From Sipunculus nudus (Eukaryota; Annelida; Sipuncula; Golfingiida; Sipunculidae): a DNA stretch of 64,000 nucleotides. Under the pieces are notes generated by a model. It did not search any database, was not told the origin of the DNA, and saw only the letters and a list, made by a program, of their open reading frames with translations. Where the stretch lies: contig CM049316.1 of the NCBI GenBank assembly GCA_026874595.1, positions 51,963,676 through 52,027,675 of the forward strand, given 5' to 3'. Positions 10,944 to 23,544 of the stretch are shown one piece after another; the first letter of the stretch is position 1, and each line of letters starts with the position of its first letter. The position numbers and the translations under genes were made by a program.

Positions 10944-13900
10944 AAATTGAGAACCACAGCAGGCAGACGGACAGATGTACAGAAAAGAAGATCAAGGTCA
11001 GATTATTCTTTAAATTATAAAGAATTGGCAGGGGAGTAAAATGAGATACCGTTAATGTGGATACTGCCATTAATAACAGTATTATGAAGAAAATAAATAT
11101 TATGGCGTGGCTATGACTATTTGACCTTTGACCAATCTTGACAAAACCGAATAGGTCGGATGCAATAATAGGTATTTACCAACAATATAAGTTTCAAAGG
11201 GATTGAAGGAAACTGGGGCGTGTGCAAGAGATAGAAATATCTGAATATTTCTAAATTCAACAAGTTATAAACTTAATTAGATAATCATAGCAGAATATGG
11301 CCAAGTCTCCACAGGAATAAGGCCATTGTTTCTAGTTTAAGATGCAGCAATAAAATAATAATATCATTTAAAGCTTTGGAAATATGGCACAATAATGATA
11401 CATTGCAGTTTTTTTAGGGTAGCGCCCTCTGGTAGTCATATACAAAATATGAAAAATAGTTTTTGAGATATTTCTTTACAAAATAAAATATATCAGTGTC
11501 AAAAAGATTGCTGAAATATTAAGGCATGTAAAGCGTCATTAAGCAAGATCTGGCAAAAATCTCCTGAAGCGCCCCTGGTGGTCATTTCGCAAAACATGAA
11601 TATAATCTTGTAAGACTAACTGAACTCAACGTGATGACGAAACTGCACCTCTCTAGCGTTAATAATGACAAATTTACAAAAACTAAGGTTAAAATGCAAA
11701 GAATTTTACTCTAAAATAGGTGACCATGGTACCCGGAGAATGAAGTCAAGTGTACACTCAATAAGCCCATTGATTGTAGTTTTAGATTCTGTAATAAAAG
11801 TTGTGATATAGTTAATATTTTGAAGCTATTGGACAAAAACTATACTTTGACCTGTTTTAGCTGCAACGCCATCAGTGGCTATATTCGAAAAAAGAAAAAT
11901 TGGTTTCGAGATAATTCTATTTAACATATAATTTGTAAGTTTTGAAGCAATTACTTCAAAACTGGGGCCTCTAGGGCATCATTGATGAAATTTTGCAAAA
12001 ATATCGTACAGCGCCTCCTGGTGGCCATTTTGGAAAATCTGCAGAAAATCGAGCAATACTCAATAAACGCTACATATTGGAAACTAGACTTCTCTAGCTT
12101 TAAAAATGGCAAAGTTACAAAAGTATTTGTTTAATTTGAAATTTCAATAATATCCCCCAAAAATTTGTTTACATGGTAACAGCAGAATGAGACGTCGTTG
12201 CTTCAGGAAGAAAATGAATTTAATGACGAATGGAATGAGCTATTCTTGACAAAGTTACGAAGAAAAAACCTATTATGAGGGGTGGCAATTACCCTGACCT
12301 TGACCTTTGTCCGATTATGACCCAAAACAATAGGGTTCTATTTTCTTATGATTATAAACTAACTATATGAATATCAAAGCGATTTGTTCACAATTGTGGC
12401 CTGTAGAGTGCAGACAAACAGACCAACAGACAAACAGACTAGACGACCATAGGGCGAGAGCTTGCCGGAAGTGGAAATAAGAAAATCAAACTTACAAATA
12501 GCGAGCAGCAGACAGGCAGGGAACATTTGGAACTGTTCAAATGAACAACCCCTAATGTGAAGGAAACAGAAGCACTTCTTTATGTGGATATTATCTTCTC
12601 TATTTTCAAGAGTCGCAGTTGAGTAGACAGACAAAGATTCAGAAAAACAGACGGAAAAAAAATCTCCAAATAAAGACCATGTACTCATGTCATAGAGAAT
12701 GAAATGCATGAATGAAATAAAATACAGTCTGCTACAATGAATTTCCATATTTTGAACGTTAAGAATTGTCACCTATACCAGGTAGCACTGGTAACGGAAG
12801 TATATGACAGAGACATCAAGAGGATAAATGCATTCAATTTAGTATCAGATGCTGCAATCAATTTTGTGATACTATCTAAAGTTTTGGAGATATGGCACAA
12901 TAATGACTGGTGCAGCGCCATCTGACGGCTATTTTTTTTAATAAAAAAAATAAGTTTCGAGATATTTATATTTCATTATATATATTTGATGTAGAATTTA
13001 TATTTTACCACTACCCCTTACTGCAAAATTGGGGATCCGTCCCTGGTGTAATGGTTGTGATAGTGTTTACCAGCAACACAATCTCTGCATTCAGTCGCCG
13101 GAGCACCTTTCTTTGTTAGTTTAAAGGGATTACCCTTAAGAACAGGCCGTTAAGCTCTCAATGCAGGGAAATCCTCAAATTGTGCCCATACAACGCATGA
13201 AAAGGGGCCACAACCAAACACACAAGGGGAATCAATCCCAATTGTGCCACTTCATGGACCATCGCACACCCTTAGAACATTGCTCCAAGAAATGCTCCTG
13301 GCAACATTTACTATCACACACTGCCGTCACTTATGGTCGGGGCAATGGGATGTACTGAAAAATATGCGAGATTTCACAAAACTTATAGTCACATCATGTG
13401 ACCGAGAGTGTCAGACGCTATCAAATGCTTTAAACTATAGGTCTTCAGCATAAAAATAACTGAATGGTAAGCATTTCTTTGAAATGGTACCATGTTCTTG
13501 TTTGAAAACGAATGGTGCGAGATATGAAGATATATATTTACATTTGTCACTTCAAACAAGTCAAATAATTCTTGAACAATAGAATAATAAAATCTCTAGC
13601 GTTAAAATGACTGAGATATAGACATTTGCTCGAAATCTCTAATATCCTCGCTTGGCGGGGGATGATGCAAGATTTTGCGAGATTTGCAATTTGATCATGT
13701 TAAGCTACTAAAAAAGCTACCAAATGCTGAAAACTACTCCTCCTTAGCTTAAAACCTAATAGATTTCCATGCATTTCTTTAAAATCTCGTAATTTCCCGT
13801 TTGACGAGAAACCTAGCTAGATTTGACGAGACTAGCAACTGGATGTCTTAGAACTAAAGAAATTTTAATTTATGCAAAAAAATCTACACCCTTCTAGCGC

Positions 13901-14508
13901 AAAAATTAACAGAGATAGAGGCAGAAAAACTTCATATTTTCAGATTGTCCCCCAAGTTTTACCTCAAAACTAGGTAGCCATGTTAACGGCAGCACAAGGT
14001 TACATATCCGCGGTAATAAGCCAATGATCCTAGTTTCAGGTTAGACAATAAAAATTATGACATTTTAGAGTTTTTGAGATATTGCAGAAAAACTATATGT
14101 TACAGTGTTTCAAGTACTACGCCCCCTGGTGGCCATTTCCGAAAAATGAAAAAAGATTTAGAGATATTAGGAAATTACATAAAATATATAAGTTACAAGG
14201 CTATGCACATAAAAATGTTACCTGTCGATAGCATTTAATAAAATCTCGAAAAAATCTCTTTTGACGAGAAGGGGTGCGAGATTCTACGAGACTTACAATT
14301 GTATGATAAAAACCTCATCAAATACTACCTAATGCAAAAAGCCCGACCTCTCTAGCTTTAAAAATGGCAAAGTTAGAAAAATATTTTCCCCAAAAATGTA
14401 TACCCATGGTAACAACAGAATGAGGCTATTTTATAGCATCTAGAAAGGAATTAAATGAGCTACAGATTAAACGACTACGATTAATGTTTACAAAGATATG
14501 CAGAAAAC
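10944..14508 (+). repeat. Family 2 repeat block, with a ~400-bp segment shared with 17.6-17.9 kb
   Basis: Several degenerate family 2 units occur, with hallmark cores at about 11414, 11569, 12011 and 14119, and a GCTTGCCGGAA end-like segment at about 12460. The stretch 12410-12990 recurs at 17560-17930 (CTTGCCGGAAG.. then CAGATGCTGCAATCAAT.. then TGGAGATATGGCAC). Bases 13000-13460 have no recognisable coding or repeat match within the window. Bases 13600-14350 contain further degenerate blocks with GCGAGATTTTGCGAGA and TTGACGAGA sequences. It is non-coding. Confidence 0.6.
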
Positions 14509-15864
14509 AAGTGACTCATGGGTCATGACGCTCAGCTGCCAAACATGACCTGCGACATCATAGGCTGCGATTCACAACTTCCAGTCAAATTGTTGAAGAA
14601 CCTATATGCCAATTTTGTTGAAACTTTCTACGTTGGCATAAATATATCACATATGTCTGGTTAAAACACAGTGAATTGATGAGCTATAAGGAACTAATCC
14701 CAGTGCTTGCTTGATACCTGTCAGTCTCAAAAGGACGATGATTGGCACACAGTGAGATGTACCAGTTAAAGTGCAATGGTTATATATACAAGAAAAATAG
14801 AGATGGTCTGCAAAATAAGTTTTTGTGAACATCTCTGACCTATGACCTTGGCCTTTTGTCCCCATATCAACTGGATTCTTTCTAAATGATGGGTAACTAC
14901 TAACCAATTACATCTGGCCGGGTGTAATTACTTGGCAACCAATGAGTGAATAACTTAGACCTGTAACCTTTAACCTCCTGACAAGCTGACCTCAAAATCA
15001 ATAAGTTATTTCTTCAAGCAAAAAGACTCATAAATATTAACTTTGAATCAAATAGAGTCAAGCATAGATGTGGCATATGTAAAAGACTGAAGGTTTGGGT
15101 TAAACAGTTTCACCTGAAATATGTTCACAAGCTTTTGGAACAATATGATATTGTGACCTTGACCTTTGACCTTTTGAACTCAACTTCAATAGACTGCTTG
15201 CCCTATTGGTAGGCAAGCCATATATGACAGACGGCAGGTATAGATTGAAAAGTTTGCGTGAATATGACTCCACGCAAGAAGTGGGTGAAGTGGGTCAACT
15301 TGACCTTTGACCTCAGTGCTGGAAGGTTTGAAAGTAAAGGTCTAGCTTGAAATATTTCCATAACCTTTTCAAAGAAGTTGATCCTGTGACCCAGACCTTT
15401 GACCTTGTGACCTCAAAATCTTTAGGATTCTTCTCCCACTTAGCAGGTGAGCTATATGTGAAAGATCAAAGAATTGGGATGAGAGCAGTGGCTTAAAATG
15501 CATCCACAGGCTTTTCAAAGAAGTGGGTCCTGTGACCTTGTGACCTCAAAATAATTATGTTTCTTCCCCTTTTAGTAGGTGAGCTGTATGTGAAAGATGG
15601 AAGGTTTGGAATGAAAATTTGACTAAAAGAATTATTTCTCTTGGGTGCAAACACACCCCGTAGCTTCGAGAATTTCAGGTTTGCAAGGAGCTCTTTTTAC
15701 AACCTCTAAGACTGCACAGGGTTCATGACCCTAGCCCCTGCGGTTACGATTTGTGCCCTGCTAACGGGCGGACGGCCGGCCGGATGGCCGAAAGGACAGA
15801 CGGAAGGACGACGGACAAAGACCCATCGCTACAGCCCAGCATGACAGAAAGTCAGCTGAGCTAA
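14509..15864 (+). mobile_element. Modular repeat element C (internally deleted relative of G)
   Basis: It begins with GACTCATGGGTC at 14513-14524 and ends with AGTCAGCTGAGCTAA at 15850-15864. The interior has four or five ~140-bp monomers with TGACCTTGACCTTTGACC (perfect at 15154-15171) and the GGACGGCCGGCCGG end module. Its first 250 bp match element G at 28.73-29.0 kb and again from about 29.99 kb, so C lacks about 1 kb present in G. It is flanked on both sides by family 2. Confidence 0.7.
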
Positions 15865-18175
15865 AAATTGTTTTTGGTTTTTGGTGACCCTGACCTTGAC
15901 CTTTGACTTTTCATGGCCAAAAGCAATTTGCTCCGAGGGTTATCGACTATTAACTTATTCTATACGTTTCAGAGCAATTATCTTTAAATTGTGGCCTGAA
16001 GCGCGGTGATATACAAACAGACAAACAAGACGACCAGAGGTCACGCGCTTGCCGGAAACACTTTGACCCAGACTGGAAGACAGATAACCTAAACATGTCA
16101 TAAAGAAGACAAAGAGGAAGAAAATGAGCCATTGTTTGTAAAGACTGGACCAATATTGACAAGGTTACAATGATAAGAATAATCTGACGTGTTTTCATGA
16201 CTTTGACCTTGAACTTTGACCTATTTAAAAATTCATATACAGCTTCAAGAAATCGTTCAAATATACGATAGGTGAAATGTGCAAAGTGATTCCTGGTAAA
16301 CTGTGGCCTATAGAATGCTATTATAACAGAGGCAAGAACCAGCAAGAAGGCATCATTTAGGACAACATGCAAACAGACAGACATACTGACAAAGTGACAC
16401 AAACAGTTGACTAGACTACGTTATGCAGAAGACAAAGGTGAAAAAAATGAGCCAAAGTATGTGAAGATACAACCAGATTTGACAAAGTTGTGAGGAAAAT
16501 AACATTTTGAAGTGTTTTGAAGTGACCGACATACTGAAAAAGTGGCACCAAGATAAGACAAGAAGACTAAACAATGATATGAAGAAGACAGAGAGGAATA
16601 AAATAAGCTATAATTTATGAAATTTAGGTATAAAGTTTTGGAGATATGGTCAAAAAATGATATGTTGTAGTCTTTTATGTGCAGCGCCCCCTAGCGGCTA
16701 TTTTCTAAAACAGAAAAATTACTTTCGAGATATAAGTGTATGACATAAGATGTACCAGTTTCAAAAGGATTCCTGCAAAACTGTGGCCTGTATAATGCTA
16801 TATGTTAGACACAAGAGCAAGCAAGAAGGCGAAATCGATGACAACTGACAGACAGACAGACATACTATCAAAGTGACACAAAGCTGAAAGCAGATGACTT
16901 GACCAAGTTATGGAGAAGACTCAGGGGAAAGAGTTAAGCTATAGTTTATATTGTCAAAAATTGATACATTGATGAAGTTCAAGTGCAGCGCCCCCTGGCG
17001 GCCGAAAATGAAAGATCTATTTTGAGATATTAGTGATAGACATAAGATTCACCAGTTTCAAAAGGATTCCTGCAAAACTGTGGCCTGTAGAATGCTAAAT
17101 GTAAAACACAAGCACCAGCAAGAAGGCAAAATTGAGGTCAACTGACAGACAGACAGACATACTGACAAAGTGACACAAAGTTGAGAAAAGATGACAAGAC
17201 TGTTTTATGGAGAAGACGAAGAGGAAGAAAATGAGCCTAAGTTGGTGAAGATAGGACCAATATTAACAAAGTTATGATGAAAAAAAAATTTCGACGTTTT
17301 ACGATGACCTTGACCTTGACCTTTGACCTATGCCGACCAAAAACAATAGGCTACCACGACTTTTGACCTTAAATCAACTCTGTAAGTTTCAGATCGATTG
17401 CTAAAAAATTGTGGCGAGGAGAGTACTGATAAACAAACACACAAACACACAATCGCAACTGACCAACATGCTTGCCGAAATCGAAGATTTCCGGCAAGCA
17501 ACAAACAAATATACGGGACTGACCAACATGATCGCCGAATTTTTTTATTCCGGTAAGCAACAAACAAACTAGTAGATCATAGGTCGAGAGCTTGCCGGAA
17601 GCGAAAATAAGAAAGTCAATCTAACAGACAACAAGCAGCAGACAGCCAGGTAACATTTGGAACTGGTCAAATGAATAACCCCAATCATGGGGGAAATAGA
17701 AGCACAATTTCATGTGCTGTATATGACAAGAATATGACAGTCACCATGAGGATAAACGCATTAAATCTAGTTTCAGATGCTGCAATCAATGTTGTGACAC
17801 TGTCTGTTGTTTTGGAGATATGGCACTATAAAGATTGGCGCAGTGCCATCTGACGTGTAGTTTTTAAATAATAAAATAAGTTTCGAGATTTTATATTTTA
17901 TTATATTTATTTGATGTATAATATATATATATATAAAATCCCTGCCCCCTCCCCTTCCCAAGTGCTTAACCATAGACCCGACCATGTTTTTACACATCGG
18001 GGACCCGTCCCTTGTTTGAAAGATTTGAAGTGTTACCTGACAATACAAGGGGCCGCACACGGGGACACAAAGAAAAAATTACAGGTATGTTCACTTCACA
18101 TGTTGCGGCTTTTGTGTTCTATTCAATGCGGCTTTGTGAGGTGCACCCTAACTGGCAACTATAATACCCTATTGG
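15865..18175 (+). repeat. Family 2 repeat block
   Basis: It contains the best hallmark cores (16681-16698 and 16985-17003) and repeated 'AAAGGATTCCTGCAAAACTGTGGCC'-like segments about 330 bp apart (near 16758 and 17058), each followed by CTGACAGACAGACAGACATAC. A 57-bp tandem duplication with imperfect hairpins (GCTTGCCG..CGGCAAGC) occupies about 17459-17575. It is non-coding. Confidence 0.6.
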
Positions 18176-19990
18176 TCCTGTGATCAGTTTGCAGCCAACC
18201 TGTCTACCCAAACTGGAGTTATCATCCATTAACTAATTTGTGAATGGATGGGCCCTGTGACCTTAACCTTTGACCTTATGACCCCAAAATCAAAAGGAAA
18301 CTTCTCCTACTGACAGGTGCACCACATGTTGATGATGGAAGGATTGAAATGGAAAGTTTGGCTTAAAATGCATCAACAATCTTTCTTAAGTAGTGGGTCC
18401 TGTGACCTTGACCTTTGATCTCATGACCCCAGAATCAACAGTTCTTACTTTAGTTGTGGGCCATATATAAGTCAAGTTTGAAACCAATATTTCAAACCAA
18501 ACTGGTGTTATCATCTGGAAACTAATATGTGGATAGATTGCCCCCATGACCTTGGCCTTTGACCTTGTGACCCCAAAATCCATAAGTTACTATTGACAGG
18601 TGAGCAACATCTGGAGTGGTTGAGATGTTGGTGGGTTATTGATGGGTCATATAAGTCAAAATAGAAACCAATATGTCAATCCAAAATGGAGTTATCATCC
18701 AGAAACAAATATGTGAACAGATGGGCCCCTGTGACCATGACTTTTGACCTTCTGACCCTCAAATCAACCAGGTTCTTCCCCTATTGGCAGCTCAGCTATA
18801 TATACAAGATGAAAGGTTTGGGATGAAATGTTTAGCTTAATATGCATCCACAACCTTTCTAAATAAGTGGGCACTGTGACCCTGACCTTTGACCCAATGA
18901 CCCCAAAACTGAATAGAATCTTCCCCCTTCTGGCAGGTTAGCAATATCTTGAAGATGGAATGTTTGGGATTCAAATGAATATGTTTTGGCTTCAAATGCA
19001 TATGCATTCTTTAAAAAAAATGAGTCCTGTGACCTTGTCCTCTGACCGTTGGACCCCAAAATCGACACAGTTCTTACTTTAGTGATGAGTCTTATATAAG
19101 CTAAGTTTGAAATCAATATGTCAAACTAAACTGGAGTTATCATCTGGATACTAAATTGTGAACAGATGGGCCCCTGTGACTGTGACTGTGACCATGACCT
19201 TTGACCTTGTGACCCCCAAATCAATCAGGTTCTTCCCCTATAGGCAGTTCAGCTAAATGTTTGGGATGAAAAGCTTGGCTTAAAATGTAGCCATAATCTT
19301 TTTTATATAAGCCAGTCCTGTCACCTTGACCTCCAATCATTTATGTTCTTGCTTTAGTGGCGGGCCATTAGTAAGTCAAGTTTGAAATCCATGTGTCAAT
19401 ACAACCTGGAGTTATCATATGAAAACAAATTTGTGTGGATGGACGGATGGACAGACGGAGAGACAAACAGACAGATAGACAGGGTGATAAGTATATGGCA
19501 TCCACTTGTGATCAATAAACACACCAGGTTTTGGGACACTATATGTAATTACAGGTGAGAAACTGACATGATTGTCGTCATTTTATAGTTAAAAAAAATT
19601 TAAAATATTCGTTAAAATAACAAAAAATACAGGTGGCGCCACCACCTATCGGGAACTGACAAAACTAGTCATGGTCAATATTCAAGGCAAGATTCATGAC
19701 AATCCATGCATTAATTATCAAGATATTGGAGGTTTGGTATAATATTTTTGATTATTCTGGGGGGTACTTTCAAGCCCAATAGCTCGGAGGATATAGGTCG
19801 CAGTGACCTACTTTCAGGTTTCCAAGGAGATTTTTTTATTGACCTCCCTGGATGTTCACTTAGAAATTTCTAGGTCCGGCAGTTATGATTTGTGCCCTGC
19901 TAACGGACGGCCGGACGCCCGGACGGCCGGACGGACGACGGACAAAGCGCCATTCCTATACCTCAGTTGACTTACAGTCAGCTGATCTAA
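18176..19990 (+). mobile_element. Modular repeat element D (5' end lacking)
   Basis: It opens abruptly at TTGGTCCTGTGATCAGTTTG, a segment that in element F lies about 60 bp inside the start, so the start module is missing. At least six ~145-bp monomers with CTGTGACC follow. Then come GGATGGACGGATGGACAGACGG, one ~330-type unit with GGTGGCGCCACC (about 19632), and the end module with CAGTTGACTTACAGTCAGCTG ending near 19990. Confidence 0.7.
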
Positions 19991-20280
19991 AAAAAAAAAT
20001 TTAGAAGGCATTTGAGGACCCTGACCTTGAATCCAGCATGGCCAAAAATGACCGAGGAGAACCGATTTTACATTAATTCTACAAGTTTCAGAGCGATTGC
20101 TAAAAATATGTGGCCTGTAGAGCACTCAGAAAACAGACAAACAGACATACAGACTGGAGACCATAGGTCAAACGCTTGCCGGAAATTGAAATTGAAAGAC
20201 AGACAGACAGAAAGATGAGCATGTAGAAATCATCATATAAATAACTCTTATTCCTCGCGGAAAATATAACCATATGGTAA
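19991..20280 (+). repeat. Family 2 segment
   Basis: This is a short family 2 piece with GACCCTGACCTTGA, CCTGTAGAGCAC, ACAAACAGAC and CGCTTGCCGGAAA in the usual order. Confidence 0.55.
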
Positions 20281-20770
20281 CTGCTAATTGGGAATTTTAC
20301 CCCGGGCCAAAGTCCATGGGACGTGCCCGGATTTTCCCGCAGGTGCGCACGGAAGTCCGAATTGCCCGCAGCCAAGTTTTGAACATGCTCAAAACTTGGT
20401 CCGTGTAAGCTGCGGGTGTTTGCCCGCAAAGTCCACGCAGAACACCAGCAGGAGGCCAGTAGCGGCCGCAAGTCACATGGAGTCTCAGCTTGAAGAAAGT
20501 ATGTTGGCCGTGGACCTGTGGCAATTTCGCGCCAGTACGTGTCAGATGCGGGCATCGGGCGTGCGTTTTGCTGACAAGGGACGGTGTAGGTACTGCCGAC
20601 CTGCGTGTGTATCCCGTCATTTCTGCGGGCATGGAGCGAGGTATACGAGGAACGCGAGGGCATGTTCAGGGCCTGTAACTGTCTTCCTGCTGGTAATCTG
20701 AGGGCTAGCTGCGGGCAAGTTGCAGGCGTTCTGCAACTACCTCTGCCGTATAAATAGTCCCGCTAACGGC
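20281..20770 (+). other. GC-rich island with an 11-bp perfect hairpin, unknown nature
   Basis: This ~490-bp stretch is visibly GC-rich (CCCGGGCC, GCGGCCGC, repeated TGCGGG and CCCGCA) inside AT-rich repeat DNA. A perfect hairpin pairs 20372-20382 (CCAAGTTTTGA) with 20389-20399 across a 6-base loop. Open frames exist on both strands over the same bases (20100-20663 minus, 20288-20701 plus), but neither resembles a known protein and they probably reflect low stop density. A non-autonomous transposon or an exaptable CpG-rich segment are both possible. Confidence 0.5.
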
Positions 20771-21517
20771 ACGCACAACTCTCGCGTTAGTAATTTTAGA
20801 GATATAGGAGAAAAATGATATTTTAAAGTGTTTTCTCTGCAACGCCTCCTGGTGGCCATTTTTTTCAAAAATGAAAATAAGGTTTTCCAGCTTTTATTAC
20901 ATAACGTAAAATGTATAAGTTTGAAAGCGATTACAGAAAAATTTGGGCCTCTAGGGGACCTTTCAGTGTTTTCCTCGCATACATTTTCAAGTTTTACAAC
21001 TTTTACCTTCAATAAGGCAGGCATGGTAAAAACAGAATAAGACCTTTGACCATATAGCTATAGCCATGGATCCTAGGATAAAATACTGCGAGGACAGTTG
21101 TGATATGGTTGGTAATTTTGGAGATATAGTACAAAAAAGATTTGTTGAAGCGTTTCTTGTGCAACGCCTCCTGGGGGCCGTTTTCAAAAAATGAAGAATG
21201 AACAGGAGACTAAAATAAGCAACTGTTCATGTGGATGCGACAATTTCTGAACAAAATTTTGAAGAAAATACGACATTTGTGCGTGTTTGTGGCCTTGACA
21301 TTTGACCTTTGATTCAATTTCGAAAAAAAAAACCAAATAGATCTGATGGTAATAGATATAAACCAACGGTATAAGTTTCAGAGCGATTGCATGAAACTTT
21401 GGGCTGTGTCAGAGATAGAAATATTCGAACATTTCTAAGTTCGATAAGTTTTACTCTAAATTAGGTCAATATGATTATGGCAGAACATGTCCAAATCTCA
21501 ACAGGAATACTGAAACA
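20771..21517 (+). repeat. Family 2 segment
   Basis: Two hallmark cores (20842-20857, CGCCTCCTGGTGGCC; 21163-21179) lie about 320 bp apart. The usual accompanying blocks are present (TTTTAGAGATATAGG, GGCCTCTAGGG, CAGAGCGATTGC). It is non-coding. Confidence 0.6.
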
Positions 21518-22446
21518 AGGGACCCATGGGTCACGGCGCTCAGCTGTTATATGTGATAAAAAATATGATTTGGAAAAGAGGCACATACTTGTTTTGTGTG
21601 GTAATAAATATAAGCTTTATTATGAGTTGTTGGTGTTTAGCTTATGTATGATTTTGATAGTATCTTTTGAGACAGGGAAGAGGATTGATTTAATTTATTT
21701 TATTAACAAATGGAGTGCTATTGTCACACAGATTTTGACTTGGCCATATAACTTATTAGCAGCACATATAATAAAAGAGTTTAACTATTTATTAAAATTT
21801 AATAACAAACATTGTGCCAATATAATTTTTTTTAAATAATAAGAAAATCAAATGATTTTTTTAAAATAAAATATAACTGAAATGATTATTGAAATAATAT
21901 TATAGAATATATTCATGAATGCATTCATGAATACATTTTGAAAGTATCGGCACTGGTATTCAAATACTTTCATTTTTACCTGAATTCCCATTCTTATGCA
22001 ATAATTTTTTTAATGCAGTACATATTCATATTCGTATTCAAATACATTTGCAAAGCATTCGCACCATGTCTAGTATTTATTCAGTTTTAGCCAAACAATG
22101 ATGTTGAGAATCCAGAATATACAAAATTCACAAATTTAAATAATGATCATAAGTACCTGGTTTTATGGCTTTTATTTATATTTAAAAAAAATGTAATATA
22201 TTCACTTTGGACTACTGTCACATCAATCTACACACTAGACACAGTAGGAATCTAGATTAATATTATCAACTGCATCTTTGTCTATCATTAATTTCCTTCA
22301 TATGATCCCTAATGATTAGTTATGAATAATATGATTTATTTTTTTTATCATTACAATTTCACTGAAAAATACCATAGGTGACTGCATGGTGTTATTTGAA
22401 ATAACATTGACATTGACATTCTATCCATCCATACAAGATTCTTACA

Positions 22447-23222
22447 TACAAACTGTGCTGGGAACCTGGGGGTTGTTTTTGACCAAGGGCTTTGCCTTGA
22501 TAAGCATGTAAATAATATTTGTAGTTTGGCTTTTTACCACCTGCGTAATATAGCTAGGATAAAGGGTTTCCTAACTCAAGATTCACAAATAACATTAATT
22601 CATGCGTTCATCAGTTCAAGGATTGACTGTTCCAACTCTTTGCTGTGTGGTCTTCCTAGCAAGTTACTGGACCGGCTTCAGAGAGTGCAGAATGCAGCTG
22701 CTAGGCTTGTAACTGGTGCCAAGAAGCGCGACCACATTACACCTATACTTAAAGAACTTCATTGGCTCCCGGTGCGACAGCGCATTGATTTTAAAATTTT
22801 ATTATTACAAAGCCATAAATGGTCAATCGCCTATTTACATTAGGAACCTCTTAACTTTTTATGTTCCAGTCAGGCAGCTTAGGTCATCTGACCAAGGGCT
22901 TTTAGTGATTCCTAAAGCACGAAGTGAGATGTGTCGTTCGAGAGCTTTCTCAGCTGTGGCACCAAGGTTGTGGAATGAACTTCCGCACTCAATCAGAGCT
23001 TCACCATCTTTAGCTTCTTTTAAAAGAAATCTTAAAACTTACCTTTTTATATTAGCTTTTGGTAGTTCTTTGGAATTAGGGTTTAACTTTTAGGAATCTT
23101 TGTTTTAGTAGGAATCTACATTTTATGTTTTAGAAAAACTGTGCTTTGTGTCTTGTAAAGCGCTTTTGATAACTATTTGGTTGAATTAGCGCTATATAAA
23201 TTAAATATATTATTATTATTAT
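22447..23222 (+). pseudogene. L2/CR1-type LINE 3' end (C-terminal RT region and 3' tail)
   Basis: The translated sequence GVVFDQGLCLDKHVNNICS, then RIDCSNSLLCGLPSKLLDRL and QRVQNAAARLVTGAKKRDHI, then LHWLPVRQRIDFKILL, and in the next frame AFSAVAPRLWNELPHSIR, is the conserved stretch after the RT palm in L2/CR1/Jockey-group LINEs. A frameshift lies at about 22800-22815. The 3' UTR contains GTAAAGCGCTTTTGATAACT and GCGCTATATAAATTAAATAT, then ends in (ATT)n at 23205-23222, the usual tail of these elements. The copy is 5'-truncated, as is normal for dead-on-arrival LINE insertions. Confidence 0.88.
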
Positions 23223-23544
23223 CATCAGTAACTGCAAGTTAATTATCTGTTACTCATCAACTAACAAATTCCTTTTCTATTAATTTTTCTTTAATTTGTT
23301 ATAAAAAAAAACAATCCAAAATTATTAATTTATTGTTTATTGTTATGTTGTATTTCAAAACAACTACTAGATGAGTTGGGTTGGACATCTGGATTAACTG
23401 TGGCTGGGCATTAGCTACCTGTCTGCCCCATGGTATGCTTCGCTCAAGCATGCATAATCTGATGAAAGGTCAAAAAGGTCAACATACAGGTGACTGAAGA
23501 GGGGCTGGATTAAGCCTGGGTCTGACATGGTCTCATAAAAACAT

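Noticed and set aside
13038-13110. tRNA-like sequence (TCCCTGGTGTAATGGTTG)
   Set aside because: There is only a weak A box-like start; no B box or cloverleaf could be formed.
20100-20701. Overlapping 187-, 137- and 111-codon ORFs on both strands
   Set aside because: They lie in a GC-rich island where stops are rare. No domain is recognisable and opposite frames mirror each other.
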